DNA of 35,749 bases, from the NCBI GenBank assembly GCA_004297395.1, contig SCUO01000030.1, positions 1 to 35,749 on the forward strand, in the 5' to 3' direction. This stretch comes from Chloroflexota bacterium. Its GTDB lineage: Bacteria > Chloroflexota > Limnocylindria > Limnocylindrales > CSP1-4. The position numbers were made by a program, and so were the translations under genes. Position 1 is the first letter of the stretch. Each line of letters begins with the position of its first letter. This document shows, piece after piece, positions 1 through 7,872 of this stretch. The notes below the pieces were generated by a model. The model did not search any database, was not told the DNA's origin, and saw only the letters and a list, made by a program, of their open reading frames with translations.

Positions 1-1074
1 GCCCTCCTTGGCCGGGATGAGGCCGGCCTCGGCCACGATCGGCTGCGCCTCGTCGGAGGCGAGGAAGGCGAGGAACGCTGCGGCCTCCGCCTTGTGCTCC
101 GAGTACGTGGTCATCGAGAATCCGTCGCCGCCGTATTCGACGACGCCCTTGATCGCCTCGGGCGTGAACGGCGGGACGAACACGTCGACCTTGTCGCCCA
201 TCTCCTCTTCGAACTGGGCGATGGCCCATGTGCCCTCCATCGTCATCGCGGCCTCACCGGCGATGAACTGGGCGATCGAATCCTGGTTGGTCAGGACGTC
301 CTGGTTCGTGCACCCGTCGCTGAACAGCGACGTCCACTTCGAGATCTGGTCCTGGATGGCCGGATCCGTCCAGCTCGTCTCGCCGGTATAGAGCTTCTTC
401 CAGTCGTCCGGGCTGTAGATCATCATCAGGTAGCTGATGTCGTACCAGGGGTAGAAGCCGCCACCGAGGGCCTGGCCTCCGGTGCCATAGACGAACGGGG
501 TGATGCCCGCAGCCTTGAGCTTGTCGCAGGCGTCGAACAGCTCGTCCCAGTTGGTCGGGAACGTGTCCGGGTCGAGTCCCGCCTCCGTGAACAGGTCCCG
601 GTTGAAGAAGCCGTTGTAGAACTGGACCTCGAGCGGAACGACGAGGACGCCGTCGTCCGGGTTGAAGTTGAGCGAGCTGTAGTCAATGCCCTTGAGCTTC
701 TTGAGCTCGCCGACCGGGATGTAGCTGTTGAGCGGCTCGAGGTAGTCCTTGTACTTGAGGTCGAAGAGCCCGGTCCACTGGGTCGCGAGATCGGGTCCGG
801 TCTTCGAGATCGCTGCCGCCTGCAGCAGGTCGAAGTAGTTGTCGGCCGGCTGGCTGACGATTTCGATCTTGATCTCGGGGTACTTGGCCTCGAACGCCTT
901 GACGAGGTTCTCGGTGGCGACGGCGTTGGCCTCGGTGCCGTAGTTGTGCCAGAGCGTCAATTCGGCCGCCCCGAGCGATGGTGCCCCTCCGCTTGCCGCC
1001 GGGCTCGACGTCCCACCGCAACCCACCGCGGCCAGCACTAGGGCCGCGATCAGTGTGCCTAGCTTGCGGTTCAA
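1..1074 (-). CDS. Extracellular sugar-binding lipoprotein (ABC transporter, family 1), partial
   Basis: The gene runs off the left edge; 358 residues are visible and the C-terminus is missing. It begins with a lipoprotein signal (MNRKLGTLIAALVLAAVGC, Cys19 as the lipidated residue). The mature part has typical family 1 solute-binding features: ELTLWHNYGTEAN at the start of the domain, KAFEAKYPEIKIEI, a tryptophan-rich middle and GEAAMTMEGTWAIAQF near the edge. The start is a TTG at 1074, chosen because AAAGGAG lies seven bases upstream and the signal peptide begins exactly there; no ATG fits. It diverges from the sugar-catabolic operon at 1370, so it probably delivers that operon's substrate. 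The permeases would lie beyond the left edge. The substrate cannot be read from sequence. Confidence 0.9.
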   Translation of the reverse strand, partial: MNRKLGTLIAALVLAAVGCGGTSSPAASGGAPSLGAAELTLWHNYGTEANAVATENLVKAFEAKYPEIKIEIVSQPADNYFDLLQAAAISKTGPDLATQWTGLFDLKYKDYLEPLNSYIPVGELKKLKGIDYSSLNFNPDDGVLVVPLEVQFYNGFFNRDLFTEAGLDPDTFPTNWDELFDACDKLKAAGITPFVYGTGGQALGGGFYPWYDISYLMMIYSPDDWKKLYTGETSWTDPAIQDQISKWTSLFSDGCTNQDVLTNQDSIAQFIAGEAAMTMEGTWAIAQFEEEMGDKVDVFVPPFTPEAIKGVVEYGGDGFSMTTYSEHKAEAAAFLAFLASDEAQPIVAEAGLIPAKEG

Positions 1075-1203
1075 ACCCTGACTCCTTTCGTCGCGGAAGC
1101 CGGCGTCCACGGGCGGCTCCTCATTGGGCGACCCGATTCGGGGCCACCGTTCGGCCCAGTCGGCCCACTGCCAACGCGCAGCGGGCGCGGCTGAACACCG
1201 CCG

Positions 1204-1232
1204 ATCCTAGCCAGATCGAAACAGAAACGCAA
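1204..1232 (-). promoter_or_regulatory. Predicted sigma70-type promoter of the sugar-binding protein gene
   Basis: Read on the minus strand, TTGCGT (1232-1227) and TAGGAT (1209-1204) are separated by exactly 17 bases, and lie about 130 bases upstream of the TTG start at 1074. The -35 box abuts the palindrome at 1233-1242. This is pattern matching only. Confidence 0.5.
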
Positions 1233-1242
1233 CATGATCATG
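1233..1242. promoter_or_regulatory. CATGATCATG palindrome between divergent promoters (candidate operator)
   Basis: A perfect 10-base palindrome touches the -35 box of the leftward promoter and lies 10 bases before the -35-like box of the rightward promoter. The position suits a regulator controlling transport and catabolic genes together. No regulator gene is visible in the window. Confidence 0.4.
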
Positions 1243-1252
1243 CACCAACTTC

Positions 1253-1281
1253 TTGACGATCAGAAGGAAATCGATAACGAT
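1253..1281 (+). promoter_or_regulatory. Predicted promoter of the sugar catabolic operon
   Basis: TTGACG at 1253-1258 is followed after 17 bases by AACGAT at 1276-1281. The -35 is good and the -10 is weak. It would give a leader of roughly 80 bases before the aldolase start at 1370. Confidence 0.4.
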
Positions 1282-1369
1282 ACGGGCATAGCCAGCGTGC
1301 GATCCAGGGACCGACTGCTGCGCCTGCCGGCGTGCCGTCCCGGCACAGGCGACGAACGAATGGAGGCGG

Positions 1370-2191
1370 ATGGGCGTGGCCAACGGTGAAGAGATCCGAC
1401 TGTCGCGGCTGTTCGACGGGGCGTCGAACGCGGTCATCGTGGCCATCGACCATGGCCTCTACAACGGCCCGCTGACGGGCTTCAACGGGCTGCCGCGGAT
1501 GACGGAGCGGTTGGGCGAGGCCGACGCGATCCTCCTCAGTCCGGGGATGGCAACGCGTGTCGCGGGCGCGTTCAAGCGACGCGGCGCCCCGGCGATGATC
1601 GTCCGCCTCAACTGGGGCACCCAGTACGCGACCCAGTGGGGCTACCACGAGAGCCGCAGCGTGCCCGTCATCTCGGCCGCCGACGCCGTAGCGCTCGGAG
1701 CGGATATCGTGCTCGTTGGGATGTCGATCAAGACCGGCTCCGAGGCCGTCGATGCCGAGAACGTGGAGATCGTCGCCCGTGCCGTGAGCGAGAAGCGCCG
1801 GGCCGGCGTACCGATCGTGGGCGAGGTCTACCCGGCCGGTCACGAGGACCTGACGCCTGCGGAGCGCCACGATCAGATCGCCATCGGTTGTCGGATCGTC
1901 GCCGAGCTCGGCGTCGACCTGGTGAAGACATTCCACACGGGCGAGCGCTTCGCCGATATCGTCGAGTCCACGCCGGTCCCGGTCCTGGCCCTGGGTTCGA
2001 AGAAGCTGCCGCGTGAGCGCGACGCACTCGCTCTCGCCGGCGAGGCGATCCGCGCGGGAGCCAGGGGCGTGGTCTTCGGCCGGAACCTGATCCAGGCTCG
2101 GGATCCCGAAACGTTCCTCAGGGCGCTGCGGGCAGTCGTCAAGGATGGAGCCGACGCCGCCGAGATCGCCGACCGCCTCGGAATCGACTGA
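1370..2191 (+). CDS. LsrF/DhnA-type class I aldolase
   Basis: This 273-residue TIM-barrel aldolase belongs to the DeoC/LacD/FbaB/LsrF superfamily. Visible landmarks are AIDHG (residues 25-29), GEVYP (151-155), the Schiff-base lysine Lys186 in DLVKTFHTG, and GSKKLPRERDAL followed by GVVFGRNLIQ, which closely resembles the LsrF phosphate-binding end. The family forms a lysine Schiff base with a phosphorylated keto sugar and cleaves it, usually to dihydroxyacetone phosphate plus an aldehyde, though LsrF itself acts as a thiolase. It is the first gene of the operon, followed by a kinase that would supply the phosphorylated substrate. GGAGG at 1362-1366 is only three bases from the ATG at 1370; the in-frame GTG at 1376 has better spacing and may be the true start. 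Confidence 0.85.
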   Translation: MGVANGEEIRLSRLFDGASNAVIVAIDHGLYNGPLTGFNGLPRMTERLGEADAILLSPGMATRVAGAFKRRGAPAMIVRLNWGTQYATQWGYHESRSVPVISAADAVALGADIVLVGMSIKTGSEAVDAENVEIVARAVSEKRRAGVPIVGEVYPAGHEDLTPAERHDQIAIGCRIVAELGVDLVKTFHTGERFADIVESTPVPVLALGSKKLPRERDALALAGEAIRAGARGVVFGRNLIQARDPETFLRALRAVVKDGADAAEIADRLGID

Positions 2192-2207
2192 GCGACCGGC
2201 GGCGCAG

Positions 2208-3740
2208 GTGGGCCATCTGATCGGCATTGACGCCGGCACGACCGCCCTCAAGGCCGGAGTGTTCGATGCCGATGGCACGACGCTGTCCGTCGCGACCGAG
2301 GAGTACCGGATCGTGACGCCGAGCTCTGACCGAGCAGAGCTGGACCCGGAGCGCTATTGGGAAGCGCTGGTCGGGGCGACGCGGCGAGCGCTCGAGCAAG
2401 CCGGTGTCCAGCCCGCCGGGATCGAGGCGATCTCGGTCTCCAGCCAGGGCGAGACCGTCACGCCGGTCGCCGCAGACGGGACGCCGCTCGGACCCTCGAT
2501 CGTCTGGCTGGACAACCGCGCCCGGGCCGAGGCCACGGAGCTGGCTTCCCTGTTCGATGTCACGGCGGTCTACGCCGCGACGGGGGTTCCGGAAGTGAAC
2601 CCGACCTGGCCGGCATGCAAGATCCTGTGGTGGCGCCGCCACGAGCCCGAACTCTTCGCCCAGGCCGCGCGCTTTCTGCTGGTCGAGGACCTCCTCCTTC
2701 ATCGTCTTACCGGCCGCTTCGTTTCCGAGGGCGGCGTGCTCAGCACGACACTCCTGTATGACATCCGCTCGGGCGGCTGGTGGCCGCCGATGCTCGATGC
2801 CCTGGGCCTCACTCCGGGGCGTCTGCCCGATATCGCCGCTCCTGGCGCGGTCGTCGGGCTGCTGCGGCACCAGGCGGCCGAGGCCCTCGGCCTCCAGCCA
2901 GGCGTTCGCGTGGTGGCCGGCGGCATGGACCAGGGCGCCGGGGCGGTGGGCGTCGGCAACGTGGCCCCGGGCATGGTTTCCGAGAGCACCGGCGGAGCCC
3001 TCACGCTCCAGGCCTCCATCGAACGTTCCGATGGCGACCGGACCAGGCGAACGCCGGTGTATGTTCACTCGGCGCCCGGTCAGTACCTCTACTGCCCCGT
3101 CTGCCCCACCGGCGGCATGGTCCTCACCTGGTTCCGTGATCAGTTCGCCGCCACCGAATTGAGCCGGGCCGCGGCGGAGGGGCTCGACGCCTACGACCTG
3201 CTGACCGCGCTCGCCGCGACGGTCCCGGCCGGCGCCGAAGGGCTGACCATGCTGCCCCACCTGGCCGGCGCCTTCAGTCCGGAGTACGAGCCTCGCGCCA
3301 GGGGGGTCTGGTCCGGGTTCACGCTGGCCCATGGCAAGGGCCACTTCGTCCGGGCGATTCTCGAGGCGGTCGCCTACATGCTGCGCCGGAACCTGGAGCT
3401 GCTCGCGGACGCCGGGTCACCTGCCGACGTCATCCGGTCCCATGGCGGCGGCGCGCGCAGCGACCTGTGGTGCCAGATCAAGGCCGATGTCACCGGCCGG
3501 CCGGTGGTCACCCTGATGGGCGAGCACTCGGCCATCCGGGGAAACGCGATGCTCGCCGGCGTGGCGGCCGGCGCCTTCGCGGACCTCGGCGAGGCCTGCG
3601 CCGCGATGGTCGTGCCGAATCGACGATTCGAGCCCATACCCTCGACGCACGCGGCCTACGAGGCTGGGTATCAGCGCTATCTGGAGCTGTTCGACACCTT
3701 GAGGCCCAGCTTCGCCGGGCACGGGCCAGGCCACGGATGA
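2208..3740 (+). CDS. FGGY-family carbohydrate kinase (xylulokinase-like)
   Basis: The protein is about 510 residues, the normal FGGY length. It has the N-terminal phosphate-binding signature LIGIDAGTTALKAG, the substrate-side VWLDNRARAE segment, the hinge GGMDQGAGAVGVGN and the C-terminal nucleotide-domain motif SHGGGARSDLWCQIKADVTG. The frame is open back to an ATG at 2145 inside the aldolase, but that ATG has AAGG immediately against it, and family members begin just before LIGID. The GTG at 2208, 17 bases after the aldolase stop, is therefore preferred. It probably phosphorylates the ketose made by the downstream isomerase, ahead of aldol cleavage. The substrate is uncertain; xylulose, rhamnulose or an AI-2-like compound cannot be told apart. 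Confidence 0.85.
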   Translation: MGHLIGIDAGTTALKAGVFDADGTTLSVATEEYRIVTPSSDRAELDPERYWEALVGATRRALEQAGVQPAGIEAISVSSQGETVTPVAADGTPLGPSIVWLDNRARAEATELASLFDVTAVYAATGVPEVNPTWPACKILWWRRHEPELFAQAARFLLVEDLLLHRLTGRFVSEGGVLSTTLLYDIRSGGWWPPMLDALGLTPGRLPDIAAPGAVVGLLRHQAAEALGLQPGVRVVAGGMDQGAGAVGVGNVAPGMVSESTGGALTLQASIERSDGDRTRRTPVYVHSAPGQYLYCPVCPTGGMVLTWFRDQFAATELSRAAAEGLDAYDLLTALAATVPAGAEGLTMLPHLAGAFSPEYEPRARGVWSGFTLAHGKGHFVRAILEAVAYMLRRNLELLADAGSPADVIRSHGGGARSDLWCQIKADVTGRPVVTLMGEHSAIRGNAMLAGVAAGAFADLGEACAAMVVPNRRFEPIPSTHAAYEAGYQRYLELFDTLRPSFAGHGPGHG

Positions 3741-3753
3741 GGAGGACACGATC

Positions 3754-5190
3754 GTGAGCTCGTTGCTGTCGGACGCCAGGATGTCGTCGGCCGAAGGTCG
3801 CCAAGCGACGCGACCCAGGATCGGGTCCCTCGTGATGGCCCTCCTCGAGGACGACTACAACAAGACCGGCCACATGCGACCGGCGGCCACCGCGGCCGCC
3901 CAGGACATCGCCGACGTGCTGGGCCGTTTCGGCGACGTCGTCCACGCCGGGCTCGTCGAGGAAGAGCACCAGGCCGCCGCCGCCGCCCGCCTCTTCAACG
4001 CCGAGGACGTCGACATCATCGTTGCCACCGAGCTCGCCTACACGAAGGGCGTCGTGCCGGCGCGCTGTTTCATCGACACGACCGCACCGGTGCTCGTCTG
4101 GAACGCTCAGCGGATCAGCCGCCTCGGCGAGAGCGACGGCTTCGACGTCGTGATGCTGAACTCAGGCATGGCGGGAATGCCCGAGCTGACGGCCTGCCTG
4201 CTCCGAACCGGGCGGGACTTCGCGGTCGTCACCTCTCGCCTCGAGGATCCTGACGGGCAGCGCCAGGTCGGCGAGGTGATCCAGGCTGCGGCGGTCCGCC
4301 GACGGCTGCGGACGGCCAGGGTCGGCCTCGTCGGCCATCCGTTCGAGGGCATGACCGACCTGATGTACGACGGCCTCTCGATGCGCCAGGTCATCGGCCC
4401 CGTGGTCTGGCCGGTGGAGCCCGAGGCGATCGCCGTCCGCTTCGGCGAGATCGTCCCGGCGGACGTCGACGCCCTCGTCGCGCAGGAGCGCAGCCGGTAC
4501 AGGATCGACATGGACAGCGTCCTCTTCGAGCGCTCGGCGCGCCTGGCGCTGGCCCTTGAATCGGTGGCCCGGGAGCGCGCGCTGGATGCGTTCACGGCGT
4601 TCGACCAGGTCTGGCTGAGCGACCCGCGGATCGGGATCATCCCCTCCTACGCGACAGGCCGGCTGTGCGAGATCGGAATTCCGGCGGCGCCGGAGGGCGA
4701 CGTGCCGACGGCCGTCGCGCAGCTCGCCCTCCAGGAGCTCGCCGGTAGCGCGACGACGCTCGAGAACTACGTCATCGACTTCGACAACAACGCGGTGATG
4801 TTCTCCCACGACGGCCACGGCAATCCGGCCCTCGCCACGCCGGGCGAGGTTGCGGTCAAGCACTCGATCTACTACCAGGGCGTTGCCGGTTTCGGAGCCG
4901 GCTTCGAGTTCGCCTACGAGCCGGGCCCGATCACGAACCTCGCGATCGTCGGGGTCGGCGATGGCCAGTGGCGGTTCGTCATCTCCGAGGGCGAGCTTCT
5001 GCCCTTCCCGCCCCGCGCCATCTCGGCCCCGCAGACACTGTTCCGGCACGACGACCTGCCGATCACCGAGTGGTGCAACGAGTGGCTCCGCGCCGGCGCT
5101 ACCCATCACATGGGTGCCGCCCACGGCCGCTGGACCCCGCAGCTGCTGGAGCTTGCCCGGATGCTCGACGTGGACGCCGTGGTGGTGTGA
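3754..5190 (+). CDS. L-arabinose/L-fucose isomerase-like protein
   Basis: The 478-residue protein has the layout of the AraA/FucI superfamily: an N-terminal Rossmann-like domain (RIGSLVMALLEDDYNK, then VDIIVATELAYTKG), a middle domain starting near VGLVGHPFEGM, and a C-terminal catalytic domain with CEIGIPAAPEGDVPTA, FDNNAVMFSHDGHGNPA, ISEGELLPFPP and GATHHMGAAHGR. The Glu and His residues in these segments lie where AraA keeps its metal ligands and catalytic groups. The family interconverts aldoses and ketoses with a divalent metal. The GTG start has GAGGAGG eight bases upstream, right at the kinase stop. It is divergent enough from true AraA that the substrate cannot be named. Confidence 0.75.
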   Translation: MSSLLSDARMSSAEGRQATRPRIGSLVMALLEDDYNKTGHMRPAATAAAQDIADVLGRFGDVVHAGLVEEEHQAAAAARLFNAEDVDIIVATELAYTKGVVPARCFIDTTAPVLVWNAQRISRLGESDGFDVVMLNSGMAGMPELTACLLRTGRDFAVVTSRLEDPDGQRQVGEVIQAAAVRRRLRTARVGLVGHPFEGMTDLMYDGLSMRQVIGPVVWPVEPEAIAVRFGEIVPADVDALVAQERSRYRIDMDSVLFERSARLALALESVARERALDAFTAFDQVWLSDPRIGIIPSYATGRLCEIGIPAAPEGDVPTAVAQLALQELAGSATTLENYVIDFDNNAVMFSHDGHGNPALATPGEVAVKHSIYYQGVAGFGAGFEFAYEPGPITNLAIVGVGDGQWRFVISEGELLPFPPRAISAPQTLFRHDDLPITEWCNEWLRAGATHHMGAAHGRWTPQLLELARMLDVDAVVV

Positions 5191-5233
5191 CCGGCGAAGG
5201 GCGGCCCTCGTTGATCTGGGGGCCGGGCTAGGC

Positions 5234-5944
5234 ATGGCAGTGGATCGAACGGTCGAGATCAGGCCGCCGTTCTTCGAGATCGGTCCAAAGGCGTACGCGT
5301 ACGGTCGCCAGCTCGTCGAACTGGCGAGGCAGGCCGACGCCGCGAGTCACGCGTACGACGTCCAGGTGATCCTGACGCCGCAGGCCGTGGACATCGCAGC
5401 TGTCGCGGCCGCGGTCGAGCACGTCCTTGTCTTCGCCCAGCACATGGACTCGCTGCGGCCGGGCCGCGGCGTTGGCTCGGTGCTCCCGGAAGCGGTCAGG
5501 GCCGCCGGGGCAAGCGGCGTGCTGCTCAACCACGTCGAGCGGCGGCTGTCCCGGCCCGAGCTGACGGACGCGATTCGTCGCGCCGACGAGGTCGGCCTCG
5601 CGACGATGGTCTGCGCCGATGACGCGTCGGACGCTGTCTCGATCGCCGAGCTCGCGCCGAACATCATCATCGTCGAGGCGCCCGTCCTGATCGCCGGCGG
5701 CAAGCGCGACGCCGCCGATCGGGAGGCGATCGCATCGACGAATGCGGCGATCTGGCGGGTGAACCCCGCGATCCGCGTGCTTCACGGAGCCGGAATCTCG
5801 AACGCCCAGGACGTGTTCGACGTCATGGCGGCCGGGGCGCAGGCAACCGGCTCGAGCAGTGCGATCTTCACCGCTCCCGACCCTGTTGCGATGCTCGAAT
5901 CGATGATCAGGGCGGTTCGCGATGCCTGGGACAAGACCCATTGA
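5234..5944 (+). CDS. Triosephosphate isomerase-like protein
   Basis: At 236 residues this matches the short, archaeal-type TIM family. The catalytic set appears intact: Lys19 in GPKAYAYG, His100 in LLNHVERR (HSERR in classical TIM) and Glu148 in IIVEAPVLIAGG. The phosphate-binding glycines are in VLHGAGIS and GAQATGSSSAI. QHMDSLRPGRGVGSVLPEAVRAAG is the typical loop region. It may convert dihydroxyacetone phosphate from the aldolase into glyceraldehyde 3-phosphate. Alternatively it may isomerise another short sugar phosphate, as the TIM-like enzymes of erythritol catabolism do. Its place inside a sugar operon, not a glycolytic one, favours a pathway-specific role. Confidence 0.75.
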   Translation: MAVDRTVEIRPPFFEIGPKAYAYGRQLVELARQADAASHAYDVQVILTPQAVDIAAVAAAVEHVLVFAQHMDSLRPGRGVGSVLPEAVRAAGASGVLLNHVERRLSRPELTDAIRRADEVGLATMVCADDASDAVSIAELAPNIIIVEAPVLIAGGKRDAADREAIASTNAAIWRVNPAIRVLHGAGISNAQDVFDVMAAGAQATGSSSAIFTAPDPVAMLESMIRAVRDAWDKTH

Positions 5945-5958
5945 GGGAGGTCGGACGG

Positions 5959-6453
5959 ATGTCGGTCAGCCATGCGACGTTCAATGTCCAGTCGGACAGA
6001 CGGCCGACGTTCGAGGACGTGACGGGGCGGGTTGAGGATGCCTTGGTGAAGTCCGGCATCCGCAACGGGATCCTGCTCGTCTACTCGCAGCACACCACCT
6101 GCAGCGTGCTCATCCAGGAGGCGTCCGACGACGCCGACTACTGGGGCACGGAGCTGCTGATGCAGGACCTCGTGACGATCCTCGAGGGTCTCGTTCCCAC
6201 CTGTCGGACCGAAGGCCAGTATCACCACCCGGGACCCAAGCATATCCAGGCCGCCCTGGGCCGCGACGAGCTCCCGGCGTGGTCGCTCAACACCGACGCC
6301 CACCTGCGGTCGGTGATCATGGGCCGCTCCCAGTCGATCCCTGTGGTGGATGGGGCGATGGCGCTTGGCGACTTCGGGCGGATCTACTTCGCCGACTTCG
6401 ACCAGACTCGCGCCCGCGAGCGCACGGTCCGAGTCCAGATCGTCGGCGAGTAG
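5959..6453 (+). CDS. YjbQ family protein (UPF0047)
   Basis: The 164-residue protein has the family signature HTTCSVLIQE, then YHHPGPKHIQAALG, LNTDAHLRSVIMG, and the end LGDFGRIYFADFDQTRARERTVRVQIVG. YjbQ proteins are small homotrimeric enzymes; a weak thiamine-phosphate synthase activity has been reported, but the physiological role is open. The ATG at 5959 is chosen because AGGGAGG lies eight bases upstream, overlapping the stop of the TIM-like gene. The frame also opens at a TTG at 5941. It is the last gene of the operon, so it is probably co-expressed with sugar breakdown and may act on a by-product. Confidence 0.85.
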   Translation: MSVSHATFNVQSDRRPTFEDVTGRVEDALVKSGIRNGILLVYSQHTTCSVLIQEASDDADYWGTELLMQDLVTILEGLVPTCRTEGQYHHPGPKHIQAALGRDELPAWSLNTDAHLRSVIMGRSQSIPVVDGAMALGDFGRIYFADFDQTRARERTVRVQIVGE

Positions 6454-6560
6454 GGCGGGCCAAGCTTCCTCGGACCCGCCGCGATCGCTGCGCCAGGCGT
6501 CGAACAGCAAGCCGATGAGTTTCGATCTCACCAGCCGTCAGAAGGTTGGGAGGACTGCTG

Positions 6561-6914
6561 TTGGCCGGATCACGCCGGGCCGGGCCTCAGCTTTGGCGCT
6601 CGCGGCCGATCGGGCCGGCTCGACGACCGCGCGCCCTCGTGGCGCCGCCGGGACCACCCGATCTCGGAACCGTGGACTCGCTCGCCCGCGAGGCCCTCGC
6701 GGCGCGCCGCGAGGGCAGGACCGTCTGCGTGCGCGACTGTTCGGCGGAGCTCGCCGGGCTGATCGAGCTGTGCGGGCTCGGCGGTGTGCTCCCGCCCAAG
6801 CGCCTATGCGTCGAGGCGGGACGGCAGCCCGAAGAGGGGGAAGAAGCGGGCGGTGTCGAGGAAGAAGGTGATGCCGGCGATGCCGCCCTCGCCGAGCTCC
6901 ACGACCTGGAGTGA
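6561..6914 (+). CDS. Short STAS-type protein, N-terminally reduced
   Basis: The recognisable part is PPDLGTVDSLAREALAARRE through ELAGLIELCGLGGVLP, which matches the second half of the STAS domain proteins often found beside ECF sigma genes. The expected first half (roughly 25-30 residues, with the first strands) is missing or unrecognisable; the N-terminus is an Arg/Pro-rich stretch. A TTG at 6561 has GGGAGG seven bases upstream, and the frame is open from 6546. The last 37 codons run antisense through the end of the sigma factor gene on the other strand, so that tail (Glu/Gly-rich) is dictated by the sigma gene. It may be a functional small protein or a decaying gene. Confidence 0.45.
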   Translation: MAGSRRAGPQLWRSRPIGPARRPRALVAPPGPPDLGTVDSLAREALAARREGRTVCVRDCSAELAGLIELCGLGGVLPPKRLCVEAGRQPEEGEEAGGVEEEGDAGDAALAELHDLE

Positions 6915-7802
6915 CCAGGGCTCATAGCCGCCGCCGGCGGCCGGCTTGTACTGGCCGAAGGCCGGCGCGCCGTTGGCCGACGTCGCGATCAACCGCGAGC
7001 CGCGACAGCCGATGCCTGGCCCGAGGCACCAGCGGCTGATGTCGAGGTGGGTCCGCAGCCACAGGTCGTACGGCGGCATGTTCCAGACCGCGTCCTCGCG
7101 GAGGAGCGAGGTCAGGGCATCCATGTCGTAGCGCTCGAAGGCGTCGACGTATCGGGCCAGCAGCGCCTGCTGCTCCGGGCCGAGGGATGGCGCCGAGGTG
7201 GTGGTGCGCACGTCGCGGCTGGCCAGCGTGGCCCGGGCTCGCTGGAGCGCGCTGTTGACCGAGGCGACCGAGGTGCCGAGGAGCTCCGCCACCTCCTCGG
7301 CCTTCCAGTGGAGGACCTCTCGGAGGATCAGGACGGCCCGCTGCTTCGGCGGCAGGTGCTGGAGAGCGGCGACGAATGCGAGGCGGACGGATTCCCGGGC
7401 AACGGCGACGTCGGCCGGGTCGCCGCCGACCGGGACGACCCGGGCGTCCGGGACCGGCTCGATCCAGGTGGCCTCGGCGAGGGGCTCCGGCAGGGGCACG
7501 TCCGCCGTGCCGGCCGGCCCGAGGTCCATCGGCCGGGCCCGGCGCTGGCTCGCGCCGAGCATGTCGAGGCAGACGTTCGTGGCGATCCGGTAGAGCCACG
7601 AACGGAGGCTGGAGCGGCCCTCGAATCGGTCGTGGGCGCGCCACGCCCTGACGAAGGTCTCCTGGACTGCGTCCTCCGATTCGAACGTCGAGCCGAGCAT
7701 CCGGTAGGCATACGCGGTCAGCTCGACGCGATGGCGCTCGAGGGAGGCCTCGAGATCGGCGGCTGCGGGGGACGCGACCGGGTTGGTCGCCAGCTCGGTC
7801 AT
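6804..7802 (-). CDS. ECF sigma factor with SnoaL-like C-terminal domain (SigG/SigJ type)
   Basis: The protein is 332 residues. Region sigma2 (about 20-90) contains AYAYRMLGSTFESEDAVQETFVRAWRAHDRF and SLRSWLYRIATNVCLD. Region sigma4 (about 145-200) contains LQHLPPKQRAVLILREVLHWKAEEVAELLGTSVASVNSALQRAR. After it comes a SnoaL/NTF2-like domain (about 215-325) with YVDAFERYDMDALTSLLREDAVWNMPP. Such sigma factors generally have no separate anti-sigma partner; the fused domain is thought to control activity, perhaps by binding a small ligand. A -10-like TAGCAT lies nine bases before the ATG, so the mRNA leader would be very short. The target genes are unknown. Confidence 0.9.
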   Translation of the reverse strand: MTELATNPVASPAAADLEASLERHRVELTAYAYRMLGSTFESEDAVQETFVRAWRAHDRFEGRSSLRSWLYRIATNVCLDMLGASQRRARPMDLGPAGTADVPLPEPLAEATWIEPVPDARVVPVGGDPADVAVARESVRLAFVAALQHLPPKQRAVLILREVLHWKAEEVAELLGTSVASVNSALQRARATLASRDVRTTTSAPSLGPEQQALLARYVDAFERYDMDALTSLLREDAVWNMPPYDLWLRTHLDISRWCLGPGIGCRGSRLIATSANGAPAFGQYKPAAGGGYEPWSLQVVELGEGGIAGITFFLDTARFFPLFGLPSRLDA

Positions 7803-7811
7803 GACCGCGCC

Positions 7812-7817
7812 ATGCTA
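7812..7817 (-). promoter_or_regulatory. -10 element TAGCAT, nearly leaderless sigma factor mRNA
   Basis: On the minus strand TAGCAT is followed by nine bases and then the ATG at 7802. The transcription start would fall about three bases before the start codon. No Shine-Dalgarno sequence is present. Confidence 0.35.
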
Positions 7818-7872
7818 CCGCCGACCCCGCCCGACGATGTCCGCCGCGAGGTCGGACGCTCGAGGTCCGCGA

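Noticed and set aside
94-1041. Long plus-strand open frame opposite the sugar-binding protein
   Set aside because: It is a shadow of the minus-strand gene caused by high GC; it has an Arg/Val/Glu-rich composition and no homology, while the minus-strand frame gives a clear lipoprotein.
2139-3344. Minus-strand open frame of about 400 codons opposite the FGGY kinase
   Set aside because: Composition is Gly/Arg-rich shadow sequence; the plus strand encodes an evident kinase.
1370-3740. AI-2 (autoinducer-2) degradation locus, because of LsrF- and LsrK-like genes
   Set aside because: An isomerase is part of the operon and the kinase is closer to general FGGY xylulokinases; LsrG, LsrR and LsrB-type genes are absent.
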